Below are positions 1 to 8,518 of a stretch of 64,000 bases of DNA, piece after piece. The stretch comes from Arthrobacter pigmenti (GTDB lineage Bacteria > Actinomycetota > Actinomycetes > Actinomycetales > Micrococcaceae), in the NCBI RefSeq assembly GCF_011927905.1, contig NZ_JAATJL010000001.1:3720001-3784000 (forward strand), given 5' to 3'. The position numbers and the translations under genes are program-made. Position 1 is the stretch's first letter, and each line of letters begins with the position of its first letter. The notes under the pieces were generated by a model that saw nothing but the letters and a program-made list of their open reading frames with translations, did no database searches and had not been told where the DNA came from.

Positions 1-1243
1 CGTAGTAGGCGGGGATGTCATTGTTTCCGGTGGAGGCGATGAGCGCCGTGATGATGAGTCCCGCACAACCGGAGAACACCGCGTTGGACAGCGAATAGGC
101 GAGCCCGAGGCCCGTGTAACGGACGGTCGTCGGGAACATTTCCGAGAGCATGGCTGGACCCGGCCCGGCCATCATTCCCACGATGGCTCCGGCAAGGAAG
201 ACGCCGGCGCCCATCAGGAACGGCGAGCTGTCCGGATTCTGGAGGACGTTGAGCAGCGGGAGGGCCAAGAGGACGATGAGCACGGCACCGGTCACCATCA
301 CCGGACGACGGCCGATCCGATCGCTGAGAATTCCGCTCGGGATGATCGATGCAGCGAAACCTGCATTGGCAAGTACGGTGACGATCAACGCGGCCTGGAA
401 GGTGGCGTCGAGACTCGTTTGCAGGTAGGAAGGCAGGACAACCAGGAACGTGTAGCCGGCGGCTGACCATCCCATGAGGCGGCCAATGCCAATCGCGATG
501 GCGGCAGCGGTTTGGCCCTTGGTCGGGTGCGTTACCGCGATGTCCGGAGTACCTGCTTTCTCGGCCGCGGCGGCGCGTTGGAAGTTCGGAGTCTCTTCGA
601 GCTTCAGGCGAAGGTAGAGCGCCACCAGGCCAAGGGGCAGCGCGAGCAGGAACGGAAGCCTCCAGCCCCAGGAGGTGAGGGCTTCAGGGCTCAGCGCGGA
701 TGAGAGTACAGCCGCAACCCCCGCTCCGGCCAGCAGGCCGAGGGCCACGGTGAACGACTGCCACGAGCCGAACAGCCCGCGCTTGCCGGGAGGGGCGAAC
801 TCAGTCATCAGCGCAACAGCGCCCCCGAACTTACCGCCGGCGGAGAGCCCCTGCAGGATGCGCACCAGGGTGAGGAGTATGGGTGCGGTAATACCGATCG
901 CCTCGTAGGTGGGAAGTACACCGATCAACGTTGTTGCACCGGTCATGAGGAGCAGGACGATGATGAGGGTTGGACGCCGCCCGATCCGGTCACCTATCCG
1001 ACCGAACAAAGCCGCGCCGACGGGACGGAAGAAGAAGGCTATCGCGAAGGACGCGTAGGTCCTGATGAGTCCCTCGAAGTCGGAGGCGCCCTCGGTGGTG
1101 AAGAAGTTCGCGGAGATGATGGTGGCGAATGCCCCATAAATCCCGAACTCGTACCACTCAATGAAATTGCCCACCGATCCGGCCACGAGCGCTCGCCGCG
1201 ACTGTTTGGCGCCGGCCTGGCGAAGGGGGGTATGTGTACTCAT
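1..1243 (-). CDS. MFS metabolite:H+ symporter (MHS family), 3' end cut by window edge
   Basis: My minus-strand translation from ATG 1243 gives about 414 codons running off the window start, so roughly the last 20-30 residues are missing compared with the usual 430-450. The N-terminus carries the MHS signature (NFIEWYEFGIYGAFA), and the MFS loop motif GRIGDRIGRRP occurs after helix 2 and again in the second half as SDRIGRRP. These show an inner-membrane proton symporter of the ProP/ShiA/KgtP type, usually taking up organic acids or osmolytes; the substrate cannot be read from sequence. AGGA lies 7 nt before the ATG. The upstream region carries an unusual 9-bp iteration (1311-1340). It appears monocistronic. 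Confidence 0.85.
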   Translation of the reverse strand, partial: MSTHTPLRQAGAKQSRRALVAGSVGNFIEWYEFGIYGAFATIISANFFTTEGASDFEGLIRTYASFAIAFFFRPVGAALFGRIGDRIGRRPTLIIVLLLMTGATTLIGVLPTYEAIGITAPILLTLVRILQGLSAGGKFGGAVALMTEFAPPGKRGLFGSWQSFTVALGLLAGAGVAAVLSSALSPEALTSWGWRLPFLLALPLGLVALYLRLKLEETPNFQRAAAAEKAGTPDIAVTHPTKGQTAAAIAIGIGRLMGWSAAGYTFLVVLPSYLQTSLDATFQAALIVTVLANAGFAASIIPSGILSDRIGRRPVMVTGAVLIVLLALPLLNVLQNPDSSPFLMGAGVFLAGAIVGMMAGPGPAMLSEMFPTTVRYTGLGLAYSLSNAVFSGCAGLIITALIASTGNNDIPAYY

Positions 1244-1310
1244 TGGATTGTCCTAGTTGTTCTGGCTGATGGTCCCGGGGAAGACCGTGTGAATATAAGT
1301 TTCATCACAT

Positions 1311-1340
1311 CAGTTCAAACTGTCAAGAACTTTCAAACTG
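1311..1340 (-). promoter_or_regulatory. Three iterated 9-mers upstream of the MFS gene
   Basis: Read on the minus strand the segment contains CAGTTTGAA twice, 18 bp apart start to start, with a third related unit (TTGA core) between them, so TTGA recurs every 9 bp. The middle TTGACA could also be a -35 element. The arrangement looks like a cooperative regulator-binding array for the MFS gene. No regulator gene lies next to it. Confidence 0.35.
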
Positions 1341-1450
1341 GGGTGAATCGCCACCGCTAGCTGGAGTGGTCGCCAAATGGGCGCGCTTCGTGCGCTATTG
1401 GGCCGTAGGAGGGGCGTGGCGCCGGCAGAGAGAGGAAATAACGACGCCGG

Positions 1451-2134
1451 TCAGGCGCTGATTGCCGGACGTGCGGCAGCGCGCGTGACTGACGATGCCA
1501 TTACCGCTGCCTTGACCGGCTGGACAACCTGCGCGGCAAGGGCGCCGTTGGCTACGATCGCGTCGCTGATGACCTTTGCCTGACGGACGATCTCGCGCGT
1601 GGTCGGCGTGAGCATCTCGCCGACGCCGATCAGGTAGAGTCCGATTGCCCGCAGTGCCGCCTTGAGGTCCCGGCCGACGGCGAGCCCGAGTGACTGCACA
1701 AACCTGCGCAGCTGGTTCTGGGGATACTTCGTGAGGACCACATGGTCCGCGAGCAGTACGCCGTTCCCGGTCTGTACAGCCCATTTCTTCGACCCGAGCA
1801 CGGGAGCCGGAAGGAGATTGGAGTAGCCGACCATGCACAGGCCCTCCGCAAGGGTCTCCTGGCGGATGTCGAGCGAATGGCTGGACGCGTAGCAGCGCAG
1901 AAGGCGAAGAAGTTCGGTGCGTTCGGAAAGCGACACGGAATCCGTCATGACGGTGCGGCCCGCGCCGGAACTCAGGCATTCCGCGCTCTCGACAACAATC
2001 GAATGAACCCCGCGACGACTCAATTCACTGGCGACCGCCAAGCCGGAGAGTCCCGAACCGATCACCACCGTGGTTGTCATCTCAGCTGCGGCAGGCAGCA
2101 CAGATTCGGTGGCCGTGGTCGGCGTCGGTATCAC
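1451..2134 (-). CDS. Short FAD/NAD(P)-binding Rossmann-fold protein
   Basis: A dinucleotide-binding motif (VIGSGLSGLAVASELSRRG) sits about 20 residues into a 227-residue protein, typical of FAD/NAD(P) oxidoreductases. I chose GTG 2134 because a perfect AGGAGG lies 7 nt upstream; ATG 2080 is in frame but lacks a ribosome-binding site and starts directly at the Rossmann motif. At 227 residues it is far shorter than usual flavoprotein oxidoreductases (350-450), and the second half lacks an obvious second nucleotide motif. It could be a reduced family or a gene truncated at its 3' end. Its substrate is unknown. Confidence 0.55.
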   Translation of the reverse strand: MIPTPTTATESVLPAAAEMTTTVVIGSGLSGLAVASELSRRGVHSIVVESAECLSSGAGRTVMTDSVSLSERTELLRLLRCYASSHSLDIRQETLAEGLCMVGYSNLLPAPVLGSKKWAVQTGNGVLLADHVVLTKYPQNQLRRFVQSLGLAVGRDLKAALRAIGLYLIGVGEMLTPTTREIVRQAKVISDAIVANGALAAQVVQPVKAAVMASSVTRAAARPAISA

Positions 2135-2396
2135 GCGGGAGACCTCCTGAGGGAAGGAGAATTCCGCACAGCCCGGCGCCTCTTCCGGGCTGTGCGGACA
2201 CTTGGCTGCGAACGGGTCAACCAAGCGCACTCGAAAACGGGCGGGAATCCCCTGGGGAGACCCTCCGCCCGATAACGATTTCTCGAAGCCTACATAACTT
2301 TTCGATCCATGAATAGACCACCTACCGAAGAGTAGGCTACAAATAATTGAAGGCTGAGCACAGGTGTCGGTCGGTTCTACCGCAAGGAGGCGGAAC

Positions 2397-3419
2397 ATGA
2401 GTGAGGCTTACACGCCGGGCACGTCAGGGCCTTCCAACGGTCACGGGATTGTTGTTGGTGTAGACGGCTCGGATCAGAGTTTGTGTGCACTTGTTTGGGC
2501 GGCCAAGGAGGCCGAACGCCGTCGTACTCCGCTCTATGTGGTGACTGCTTACACGGTTCCCGTGTTCGCGGCGTCGAGCATGGACGCCGGATACGCAACG
2601 GTTGATGATTCAGTGGTCCGCGAGGGCGCGCAAGCGGTTCTTGATCAAGCGGTCAGCAGGATCGCCGGGCACAACATCGAGGTTATACCGCGGGTTGAGA
2701 CAGGGGATGCGTCCGGCGTGCTGCTGGAGCTCTCCGAGGAAGCGGAGCTCATGGTGGTTGGCTCCCGTGGCCGTGGCGGCTTCGTGGGCCGCCTGCTCGG
2801 TTCGGTGAGCGCGGCGCTGCCAGCACATTCGAAGTGCCCCACCGTCGTCGTGCCGCTGTACTGCGCACCTCGGCTTGACGAGGCCGGCGTGGAACCGCCT
2901 AAGCCCAAGGGGGCGCCGTGTCCGCGGGCCGAGGAGATCGAGAAGGTTGTGGTCGTCGGGGTTGACGGCTCGGAACAAGCGCGGATGGCCTCGCTGGTTG
3001 CCGCCGAACAGGCGCAGACCAGGGGGCTTCCGCTTCGGGTTGTGTGTTCGCTGCCGCCGTTCACCGGGTCCCTCGCCTGGATGCCGGCGCCGGTTGACCG
3101 TGAGGCGCTGCATTCGGAGATCATGGTGCAGCTCAACGCCGGAAAGGCATGGCTGCAGAGCCATTTCCCGGAGGTGGACATCACCGTTGAGCTGCTCGAC
3201 GGTCCGCCGGTAGAGACACTGATCGAGGCGTCACGGACCGCGGAGCTGGTAGTTGTAGGCACGCGCGGCCGTGGCGGCTTCGCTGGAATGCTGCTTGGAT
3301 CCACCAGCCAGGGCGTTCTCCATCACGCCAAGGGGCCGGTGCTGGTGGTGCCGGACCGCGAGGATACGCGGCTAAAAGATCGCGAAAGCTTTGGACCCAT
3401 GGTGGGGCCCACAGGCTGA
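2397..3419 (+). CDS. Tandem universal stress protein (two UspA domains)
   Basis: The protein has 340 residues, the usual length for a two-domain UspA protein. Both domains start with a beta strand ending in VVGVDGS and end in the ATP-binding G-x2-G-x9-GS motif (GSRGRGGFVGRLLGS near residue 130, GTRGRGGFAGMLLGS near 295). ATG 2397 follows AAGGAGG at a good distance; an in-frame ATG at 2364 has no such site. Such proteins are soluble ATP-binding stress proteins, often induced in hypoxia or stationary phase in actinobacteria. No DosR-type box was recognised upstream. The gene ends 9 nt from the convergent NlpC/P60 gene. Confidence 0.9.
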   Translation: MSEAYTPGTSGPSNGHGIVVGVDGSDQSLCALVWAAKEAERRRTPLYVVTAYTVPVFAASSMDAGYATVDDSVVREGAQAVLDQAVSRIAGHNIEVIPRVETGDASGVLLELSEEAELMVVGSRGRGGFVGRLLGSVSAALPAHSKCPTVVVPLYCAPRLDEAGVEPPKPKGAPCPRAEEIEKVVVVGVDGSEQARMASLVAAEQAQTRGLPLRVVCSLPPFTGSLAWMPAPVDREALHSEIMVQLNAGKAWLQSHFPEVDITVELLDGPPVETLIEASRTAELVVVGTRGRGGFAGMLLGSTSQGVLHHAKGPVLVVPDREDTRLKDRESFGPMVGPTG

Positions 3420-3428
3420 TTCGTATCT

Positions 3429-4910
3429 CTAGAAACGTGCCGCCATCGGGTTGAGCGCGCCCATCCCGCTCATGTTCGCGAGGTTGACTTCGAGGATCCC
3501 CTGGTCAGGATTCAGTGCGTTGACCACGGTGTTGTTGCCGACGTAGATGGCAACGTGCCAGATGCCTGCGCCTTCGCCCCAGAAGACAAGGTCGCCGAAC
3601 TGCGCCTGTGAAAGCGGCACGTGCGTGCGGGCAGCGTAGAACTGTGCTGAAGCGGTGCGCGGAAGCGAGATGCCTCCCGCGGCGAACGCCTGCTGGACGA
3701 GCCCGGAGCAGTCGTAACCACGCGGGCCGTTCCCGCCCCATGCGTAGTAGTACGGGTCTCCAACGCGCGCACGCGCATAGTTGACGGCCGCTGCCACGCC
3801 TCCCGGGTTTGTTGTCGGCGGGTTCGGGGCCGGTGGTGGAGGGGCGGGCGCCGGTGCTGGCGCTGGTGTAGGCGGCGGGAGAGGTGCTGGCGCGGGTGGC
3901 GGCGGCGGCGGTGCAGGTGCCGGCGCTGGCGGAGGATTCGGCGCGGGGGGCTCGGGTAGGGGAGCCGGCGTCGTCGGCCGCGGTGCCGGCGCGGGTGCCG
4001 GTGAAGTGACTACGGGCGGCGCGGGAGCAGGCGGAACAATGGGTTCGGACGGCTCGGCCGGTGGAACGAACGATGGCGCTGCCGGCGCTGGCGTCTCGAC
4101 TTCGGTAGCCGCTTCGGCTGAGGCGGCGAGGATGCGGGCGAGTTCGGCTTCGCGACGCTGCTGCTCCAACCCTGCGATCCGCTGGTCCTCGAGTGCCGCC
4201 GTCGTGTCCCTTAGGGTGGCGAGCTGCGCAACGAGGGTAACACGTTCGGCTTCCTTGCGTTCCACGAGGCCGGCGGCGGTCTCCATTGCTGCCTCGGTTG
4301 CCTGTCCTGCTGCCTCGGCTGCTGTTGCCGCGGCTGCGGCCGCTTCCTCGGCTTCCTTTGCATCGGCGCGCAGTGACTCCAGCGCTTTGGCTGCCGTCTG
4401 GGCATCGTTCACGGTCCGGGTGCGGGAGGTTGCCAATCCCTCAACGGTGGAGGCCTGGTACATGATGCGGCCGGGATCCTCGGCGAATGCCAGCAGAGCG
4501 GTGTCCGGCATGATGCCGCCGGCCCGGTAGATGTCTCCGGCGAGTTCGCCGAGTTCGGCCGAGGCGGCGTCGTAGGCTTTAGCGGCCTCCTCCGCGTGCG
4601 CGTGCAGGCGGGTCGCCGCAGCGCGGCGTTCATCCAGTTCGGCAAGGGCGTCGACGTACGCGCCCTGCGTCTTCATTGCATCAACCTGTGCGTTCTGCAG
4701 CTCGGCTGCGGCGCCCTCAAGGATGCCTTCGATGTCGGATACGAGCGCGGCAGTGGCGGCGGTGTTGTCCTGGGCAGCCGCAACTTCGGCGGCGGAGGGC
4801 AGGTCCGGGGCGGCCACTGCGGGAGCGGAAACAAGGCTGGCTGCCAGGAGCGATGACGCAAGCGCACCAGCAAGCAATGGCAGGGTGTGCTTCGGGTGGG
4901 TATGCACCAT
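3429..4910 (-). CDS. Secreted NlpC/P60 peptidoglycan endopeptidase (RipA-like)
   Basis: The 493-residue protein has a Sec signal peptide (about 1-34, ending AVA-AP), a long Ala/Glu-rich coiled coil (about 40-270), a very Pro/Ala-rich linker (about 275-365) and a C-terminal NlpC/P60 domain. Catalytic residues are visible: Cys401 in GYDCSGL and His452 in WHVAIYVG, with a polar third residue nearby. The layout matches actinobacterial RipA-type D-glutamyl-meso-DAP endopeptidases that split peptidoglycan at septation, with the coiled coil holding the enzyme in check. GAGGA precedes the ATG. The upstream region carries an MtrA-like direct repeat. The low-complexity linker creates long spurious ORFs on the opposite strand. 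Confidence 0.9.
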   Translation of the reverse strand: MVHTHPKHTLPLLAGALASSLLAASLVSAPAVAAPDLPSAAEVAAAQDNTAATAALVSDIEGILEGAAAELQNAQVDAMKTQGAYVDALAELDERRAAATRLHAHAEEAAKAYDAASAELGELAGDIYRAGGIMPDTALLAFAEDPGRIMYQASTVEGLATSRTRTVNDAQTAAKALESLRADAKEAEEAAAAAATAAEAAGQATEAAMETAAGLVERKEAERVTLVAQLATLRDTTAALEDQRIAGLEQQRREAELARILAASAEAATEVETPAPAAPSFVPPAEPSEPIVPPAPAPPVVTSPAPAPAPRPTTPAPLPEPPAPNPPPAPAPAPPPPPPAPAPLPPPTPAPAPAPAPPPPAPNPPTTNPGGVAAAVNYARARVGDPYYYAWGGNGPRGYDCSGLVQQAFAAGGISLPRTASAQFYAARTHVPLSQAQFGDLVFWGEGAGIWHVAIYVGNNTVVNALNPDQGILEVNLANMSGMGALNPMAARF

Positions 4911-4927
4911 GACTCGATCCTCGGAAA

Positions 4928-4943
4928 GTTACCAAACAGTCAC
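4928..4943 (-). promoter_or_regulatory. MtrA-like direct repeat (GTGAC-N6-GTAAC)
   Basis: On the minus strand GTGAC and GTAAC are separated by 6 nt, about 18 nt upstream of the NlpC/P60 start. MtrA boxes in actinobacteria are loose direct repeats of GTNAC with about this spacing and control rpf and NlpC/P60 hydrolase genes. A further GTGAC and a 7-bp inverted repeat (CGAATGT/ACATTCG) lie just upstream around 4957-4980. The assignment is inferred from motif and target class. Confidence 0.4.
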
Positions 4944-5056
4944 GAGAATAGAGGGGCGAATGTCACTTTGGCAACATTCGTCACACGAGTACCATAAACA
5001 ACATCAGTGTTATTTCGGCACATGCGTCACGGTGTGTCGTGTGAGCCGGTGAGAAT

Positions 5057-5977
5057 TCAGGCGTGTTGGCGGCTCTCATGGACGGCGTGCTCGAGCGGCT
5101 CCAGTTGGAAGGTGCAGTGCTCGGTATCGAAATGGTTACTGAGGCAGTGGGTCAGCCGATCCAGCATCCGGTCGACCCCCTCGGCGTTCAGGGCGCCTGC
5201 GTCCACCACCACGTGTGCGGAGAACACGGGCACGCCGGACGTGATGGTCCACGCGTGTATGTCATGGGCATCAACCACGCCTTCCACCCGCAGGATGTGT
5301 TCGCGGATCATGGCTGGGTCAACGCCCTTCGGTGCCGATTCGAGCAGTACGTTGATCACGTCCCGCAGAAGGCTCCACGCGCGCGGCACGATCATGACGG
5401 CGATCAGGACGGAAGCGATCGCATCCGCCTGCTGATACCCCGTGACGGCGATGACGACGGCGGCAACAATCACCGCGATCGAGCCCAGCAGATCCCCCAG
5501 CACCTCCAGGTATGCGCCACGGATGTTCAGGCTCTCCTTATGGCCGCCGTGCAGGATGAGCAGGCACACAAGATTCGCTGCCGCGCCAAGCACTGCAGCA
5601 ATGAGCATGATGTCGGTCCGCACGTCAGAGGGCTCGCTGAACCTCCGAACCGCTTCAATGGTGATCACCACCGCGATCACCATGAGGAGTACCGCATTCG
5701 CGAGCGCGGCGAGTACCTCTGCCCGCTGGTAGCCATAGGTACTGCGGTCCGTCGCCGGCCGTGAAGCGATCCACGCTGCCAGCAGTGCGATGAAGACGCC
5801 GGCGGCGTCCGAGAGCATGTGACCGGCGTCGGCAAGCAGGGAGAGCGACCCGGAGAGCACCGCGCCGATAACCTGCACGACGACGACGGCAAGCGTGATC
5901 GCCATGACCAGCACCAGTTTCTTCCGGTGCTTCCCGGTCGCGGTGACGGGGTGCAGCCCGTGCGAATGTGCGCTCAT
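5057..5977 (-). CDS. CDF-family zinc/cadmium efflux transporter
   Basis: This 306-residue protein has six hydrophobic segments and the metal-site motifs of cation diffusion facilitators: GHMLSD in helix 2 and a second Asp in GDLLGS in helix 5, followed by a cytosolic C-terminal ferredoxin-like domain. The N-terminus is His-rich (HSHGLHP). It is expected to export Zn2+ or related divalent metals from the cytoplasm by H+ antiport; ZitB/CzcD proteins are the closest type. Start ATG 5977. It is transcribed in the same direction as the NlpC/P60 gene but 146 nt of promoter-containing sequence separate them. Confidence 0.9.
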   Translation of the reverse strand: MSAHSHGLHPVTATGKHRKKLVLVMAITLAVVVVQVIGAVLSGSLSLLADAGHMLSDAAGVFIALLAAWIASRPATDRSTYGYQRAEVLAALANAVLLMVIAVVITIEAVRRFSEPSDVRTDIMLIAAVLGAAANLVCLLILHGGHKESLNIRGAYLEVLGDLLGSIAVIVAAVVIAVTGYQQADAIASVLIAVMIVPRAWSLLRDVINVLLESAPKGVDPAMIREHILRVEGVVDAHDIHAWTITSGVPVFSAHVVVDAGALNAEGVDRMLDRLTHCLSNHFDTEHCTFQLEPLEHAVHESRQHA

Positions 5978-6016
5978 GTAACAAGTATGAAGTGAGGAGC
6001 CGGCGGAAGCGGTGGG

Positions 6017-6388
6017 TTATCCCCAGCCGAGTTCGTGGAGGCGCTCGTCGTCGATGCCGAAGTGGTGCGCGACTTCATGGACTACGGTGACCAGAATTTC
6101 CTCGACCAGTTCCTCGCGGGAGTCGCATAACCTGAGCAGCGGCTGCCGGAAAATGCTGATGCGGTCGGGCAGGGAGCCGGCGTCCCACCACGAATCGCGC
6201 TCCGTGAGCGGGGTTCCTTCATAGAGGCCGAGGAGTTCGGTTTCCGGGTCCTCTCCGGGTTGCGGCTCGTACTCTTCCTTGACGAAGATCGCAACGTTGT
6301 TCATGGCGCGGGCTAGCTTGTCCGGGATCTGGTCAATGGCATCATCAACGGCCGACTCAAAGTCCGCAAGGCTCATCTCAATGGGCAC
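6017..6388 (-). CDS. Minimal zincin-type metallopeptidase family protein (DUF1025)
   Basis: A 123-residue protein ending in HEVAHHFGIDDERLHELGWG: the HExxH zinc motif starts near residue 104 and the distal acidic residues follow, as in the 'metallopeptidase family' of small actinobacterial zincins with a minimal MMP-like fold. Proteolytic activity is unproven for this family. Homologues usually begin just before MSLADFE, so I take GTG 6388 (ATG 6376 is the alternative; neither has a strong ribosome-binding site). The longer open frame up to 6511 would overlap the tRNA-Glu gene and its promoter, so it is rejected. Confidence 0.75.
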   Translation of the reverse strand: MPIEMSLADFESAVDDAIDQIPDKLARAMNNVAIFVKEEYEPQPGEDPETELLGLYEGTPLTERDSWWDAGSLPDRISIFRQPLLRLCDSREELVEEILVTVVHEVAHHFGIDDERLHELGWG

Positions 6389-6431
6389 GGAGGAAACTCT
6401 ATTGGGCGCCCTTGAGAGGGTTCTTCGCATT

Positions 6432-6460
6432 TTGTGTAATCGTTGCTGAGGCCCTATAGT
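6432..6460 (+). promoter_or_regulatory. Promoter of the tRNA-Glu/Asp/Phe operon
   Basis: TTGTGT (6432-6437) and TATAGT (6455-6460) are spaced by exactly 17 nt, 44 nt before the mature tRNA-Glu end. This fits a vegetative sigma-70-type promoter for a stable-RNA operon. Confidence 0.6.
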
Positions 6461-6503
6461 TTTAGAGGTCCACAACGAGGAGTAAAGTACTTGTGTGGTC
6501 CTG

Positions 6504-6576
6504 GCCCCCATCGTCTAGCGGCCTAGGACACCGCCCTTTCACGGCGGCGGCACGGGTTCGAATCCCGTTGGGGGTA
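6504..6576 (+). tRNA. tRNA-Glu (anticodon TTC)
   Basis: A full cloverleaf can be drawn: acceptor GCCCCCA/TGGGGGT (one G-T pair), anticodon arm CCGCC-CTTTCAC-GGCGG with anticodon TTC, and T arm CGGGTTCGAATCCCG. CCA is not encoded. First gene of a three-tRNA operon. Confidence 0.97.
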
Positions 6577-6637
6577 CGCAGGAGTGGTCCAAGCACCGTA
6601 ACGGTGCTGTTAGGATAAAACTCTTGCAAAATCGCAA

Positions 6638-6711
6638 GGCCCTGTAGCGCAGTTGGTTAGCGCGCCGCCCTGTCACGGCGGAGGTCGCGGGTTCAAGTCC
6701 CGTCAGGGTCG
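6638..6711 (+). tRNA. tRNA-Asp (anticodon GTC)
   Basis: Acceptor GGCCCTG/CAGGGTC, anticodon arm CCGCC-CTGTCAC-GGCGG with anticodon GTC, and T arm GCGGGTTCAAGTCCCGT. No encoded CCA. It lies 61 nt after tRNA-Glu. Confidence 0.97.
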
Positions 6712-6768
6712 CTTCGGCGGCCGGAGAGATCCGAGCGTCAAACGGTGATCATCGTAAGATGGTTGCAA

Positions 6769-6844
6769 GGCTCTGTAGCTCAGTTGGTAGAGCGTTCGAC
6801 TGAAAATCGAAAGGTCACCGGATCGACGCCGGTCGGAGCCACCA
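6769..6844 (+). tRNA. tRNA-Phe (anticodon GAA), island attachment gene
   Basis: Acceptor GGCTCTG/CGGAGCC, anticodon loop ACTGAAAAT with anticodon GAA, and CCA encoded at 6842-6844. The gene is intact. Its final 36 bp (6807-6842) are repeated exactly at 41635-41670, so it served as the integration site of the island and was rebuilt on insertion. Confidence 0.97.
6807..6842 (+). repeat. att repeat, left copy (3' end of tRNA-Phe)
   Basis: 36 bp from the anticodon stem to the CC of CCA, identical by eye to 41635-41670. Direct repeats of a tRNA 3' end flanking foreign DNA are the usual trace of tyrosine-recombinase integration. Confidence 0.85.
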
Positions 6845-6849
6845 GCTAG

Positions 6850-6900
6850 AACCCCGCAGTTCCCAGTGTTTATACGGGAACTGCGGGGTTTCTTTGCTTT
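6850..6900 (+). terminator. Rho-independent terminator after tRNA-Phe
   Basis: A perfect 15-bp stem (AACCCCGCAGTTCCC / GGGAACTGCGGGGTT) with an 11-nt loop is followed by a T-rich run. It lies just inside the island, so it was probably supplied by the element on integration. Confidence 0.85.
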
Positions 6901-6985
6901 CGGGCGATCGCCGCTTCTGGGTAAGCGGCAGGAATGTGTGTATGGGCCGGGCGTGTCAGGGTCTGCCTGCCCAGCCTGAGCGGGC

Positions 6986-8155
6986 CTACATTCCTTCCTC
7001 TGCGGTCGTAGCGGTGCCGTGGGTCTGCGGTCGTAGCGGTGCCGTGGGTCTGGGGCCTAATGGTTCCTCGGGGATGGTGTTCTGTTTCGGTGCCGGTTGA
7101 GTTCGTCGCTGGTGTCGTTGGGCGAGGGTCCAGGGGTCGTACGGGTGTTCGGTGAGACTGTTCAGTAGCCAGTCAACGGCTCGCACGGCGGTGGGCGCCG
7201 TTGAGTCCTTTGTGGTGCCGCAGGAGATCTTTGACTGCCCGGTTGGGCCAGCCTTCCAGCCGTGAGGTGGTCCGATCGACTGTGGGCTTGCCGTCTTCTT
7301 GGAAAGTGTCCTCGAGCCAGGTGAACAGCGACTTATCCCGGAGCAGCTGCCGGTAGAGGCCTTGGACTCTGCGTAGCCGGATGTGGGTGTACCACCACTG
7401 CTGATTCGGTTGAGCCCAGGAGGGCCGCTCGGTTCCTGCCTTGGCGTAGGTCCGCTGTTTCAGGAAGGCGCTCCACTTCGCTTCCCAGGAGGCGTAAGAG
7501 CCCATCCATGCTGCGGCAGCGTCGAGGTCCTGGACTTTCATCAAAGCCCTGGTCAGGGCTAGGGCCTCTTTGCCGGCTTCGAGTGTGGGGTTCAGGGTGG
7601 TGTGGCGCCTTACCGCGGCGTAGACGTGGAAGTAGCACCTCTGGATTCGGGTTCTGCGCCACTGCTGGTCCAGGGCGGCTCGCAGGCCGGTACCGCCATC
7701 AGTGACCGCTACATCCGGGGCAGGGCAGTGCTCCAGCAGCGCTGCCCATGCGGCCTTCTTCTCCTGATCGCACCACTGCCAGCCGAGCACGTGTTCACCG
7801 TCGAAGGCGATCAGCACGCACCATCCGCCGAAGTAGGTGCCATCAACGATGATCTGCCGATGGATCTCTCCGGTCGACTCTGGCTGCGGGACCTCGATAT
7901 CCCAGCACCACGCCACCCGGGACCGGAAAGAACGGCTCGTGCCACCGCCAACGGCTTTCTGGCTGTCCTTGCCCAGCAGCCCCAGGCATGGAAGGAAACC
8001 AGCTGGCTTCTGCGGGTTACATCAGGCCGGGACTGAGTAGCCGAGGAGCCGCAGGCTTTGCATCGCCATCTTGTCCGGCCAGCACTGGTTTTGCCGTTCT
8101 TCACCAGCTTGGCGCCACCTACCCCACAAGCCGGCTGATTCTGCGCAGGAGTCAC
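6986..8155 (-). pseudogene. IS1249-type transposase, frameshifted
   Basis: Three reading frames together give one IS1249-family transposase. The N-terminal zinc ribbon and KNGKTSAGRTRWRCKACG lie in 7811-8155. The central part (DGTYFGGWCVLIAFDGEHV, DGGTGLRAAL, RCYFHVYAAVRRHTTL) lies in 7173-7916. The C-terminal DWLLNSLTEHPYDPWTLA lies in 6986-7186. Frame changes occur near 8000 and near 7180. The gene is therefore not functional unless the shifts are sequencing errors. It is the first element inside the left island edge. Confidence 0.85.
7001..7050. repeat. Perfect 25-bp tandem duplication
   Basis: The 25-bp unit beginning TGCGGTCGTAGC occurs twice back to back. It falls in the 3' end of the IS1249 transposase relic, so it is probably a replication-slippage product in decaying sequence. 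Confidence 0.85.
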
Positions 8156-8180
8156 TGAACATGCTCTCAGAGCATGTTCA
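8156..8180. repeat. Perfect 12-bp-arm palindrome
   Basis: TGAACATGCTCT and AGAGCATGTTCA flank a single central C, directly upstream of the IS1249 transposase start. It may be part of the IS end, a hairpin blocking read-in transcription, or a repressor site. Confidence 0.7.
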
Positions 8181-8518
8181 CCCCCTTACATCGGCGTCAG
8201 ATCAACCATCCGCCGCCAACCCATACACACATTTCTGCCGCTTACCCCCGCTTCTGGTTTACATCAGACTCGCTCATCCGAGTTATACGTGTACCTCTGG
8301 GTACTCCCTTGGTAAAATCGTGAGGGCGTACGCGCGAACCCACGAGACGTTGCGGGCTACTTCATTAGCCATAGGCCGTCAGTGCAGGTCTTTCGAATTG
8401 CTCTTGCTCACTTTTATAAAGCTTGGCGCGTCGAAGCTCTGCCAGACATCGGCGTGGGAGAGTCGCGTTCGGCCAGCTCAGTTGGGGATGGCTTGCTGAC
8501 CGCGTCGGTGACGGCGCT
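8181..8518. other. Gene-free stretch between two IS relics
   Basis: 338 bp with no supported gene. Open frames here have no recognisable protein signature, and I see no repeat or RNA. It is probably eroded DNA between IS1249 and IS4 insertions. Confidence 0.5.

Noticed and set aside
3781-4530. Long Gly/Ala-rich open frame on the plus strand
   Set aside because: It is the antisense of the Pro-rich linker and coiled coil of the NlpC/P60 gene. High GC keeps that frame open and no ribosome-binding site or family is seen.
5063-5764. 233-residue His/Asp-rich plus-strand frame
   Set aside because: Antisense of the CDF transporter gene, which has clear family motifs.
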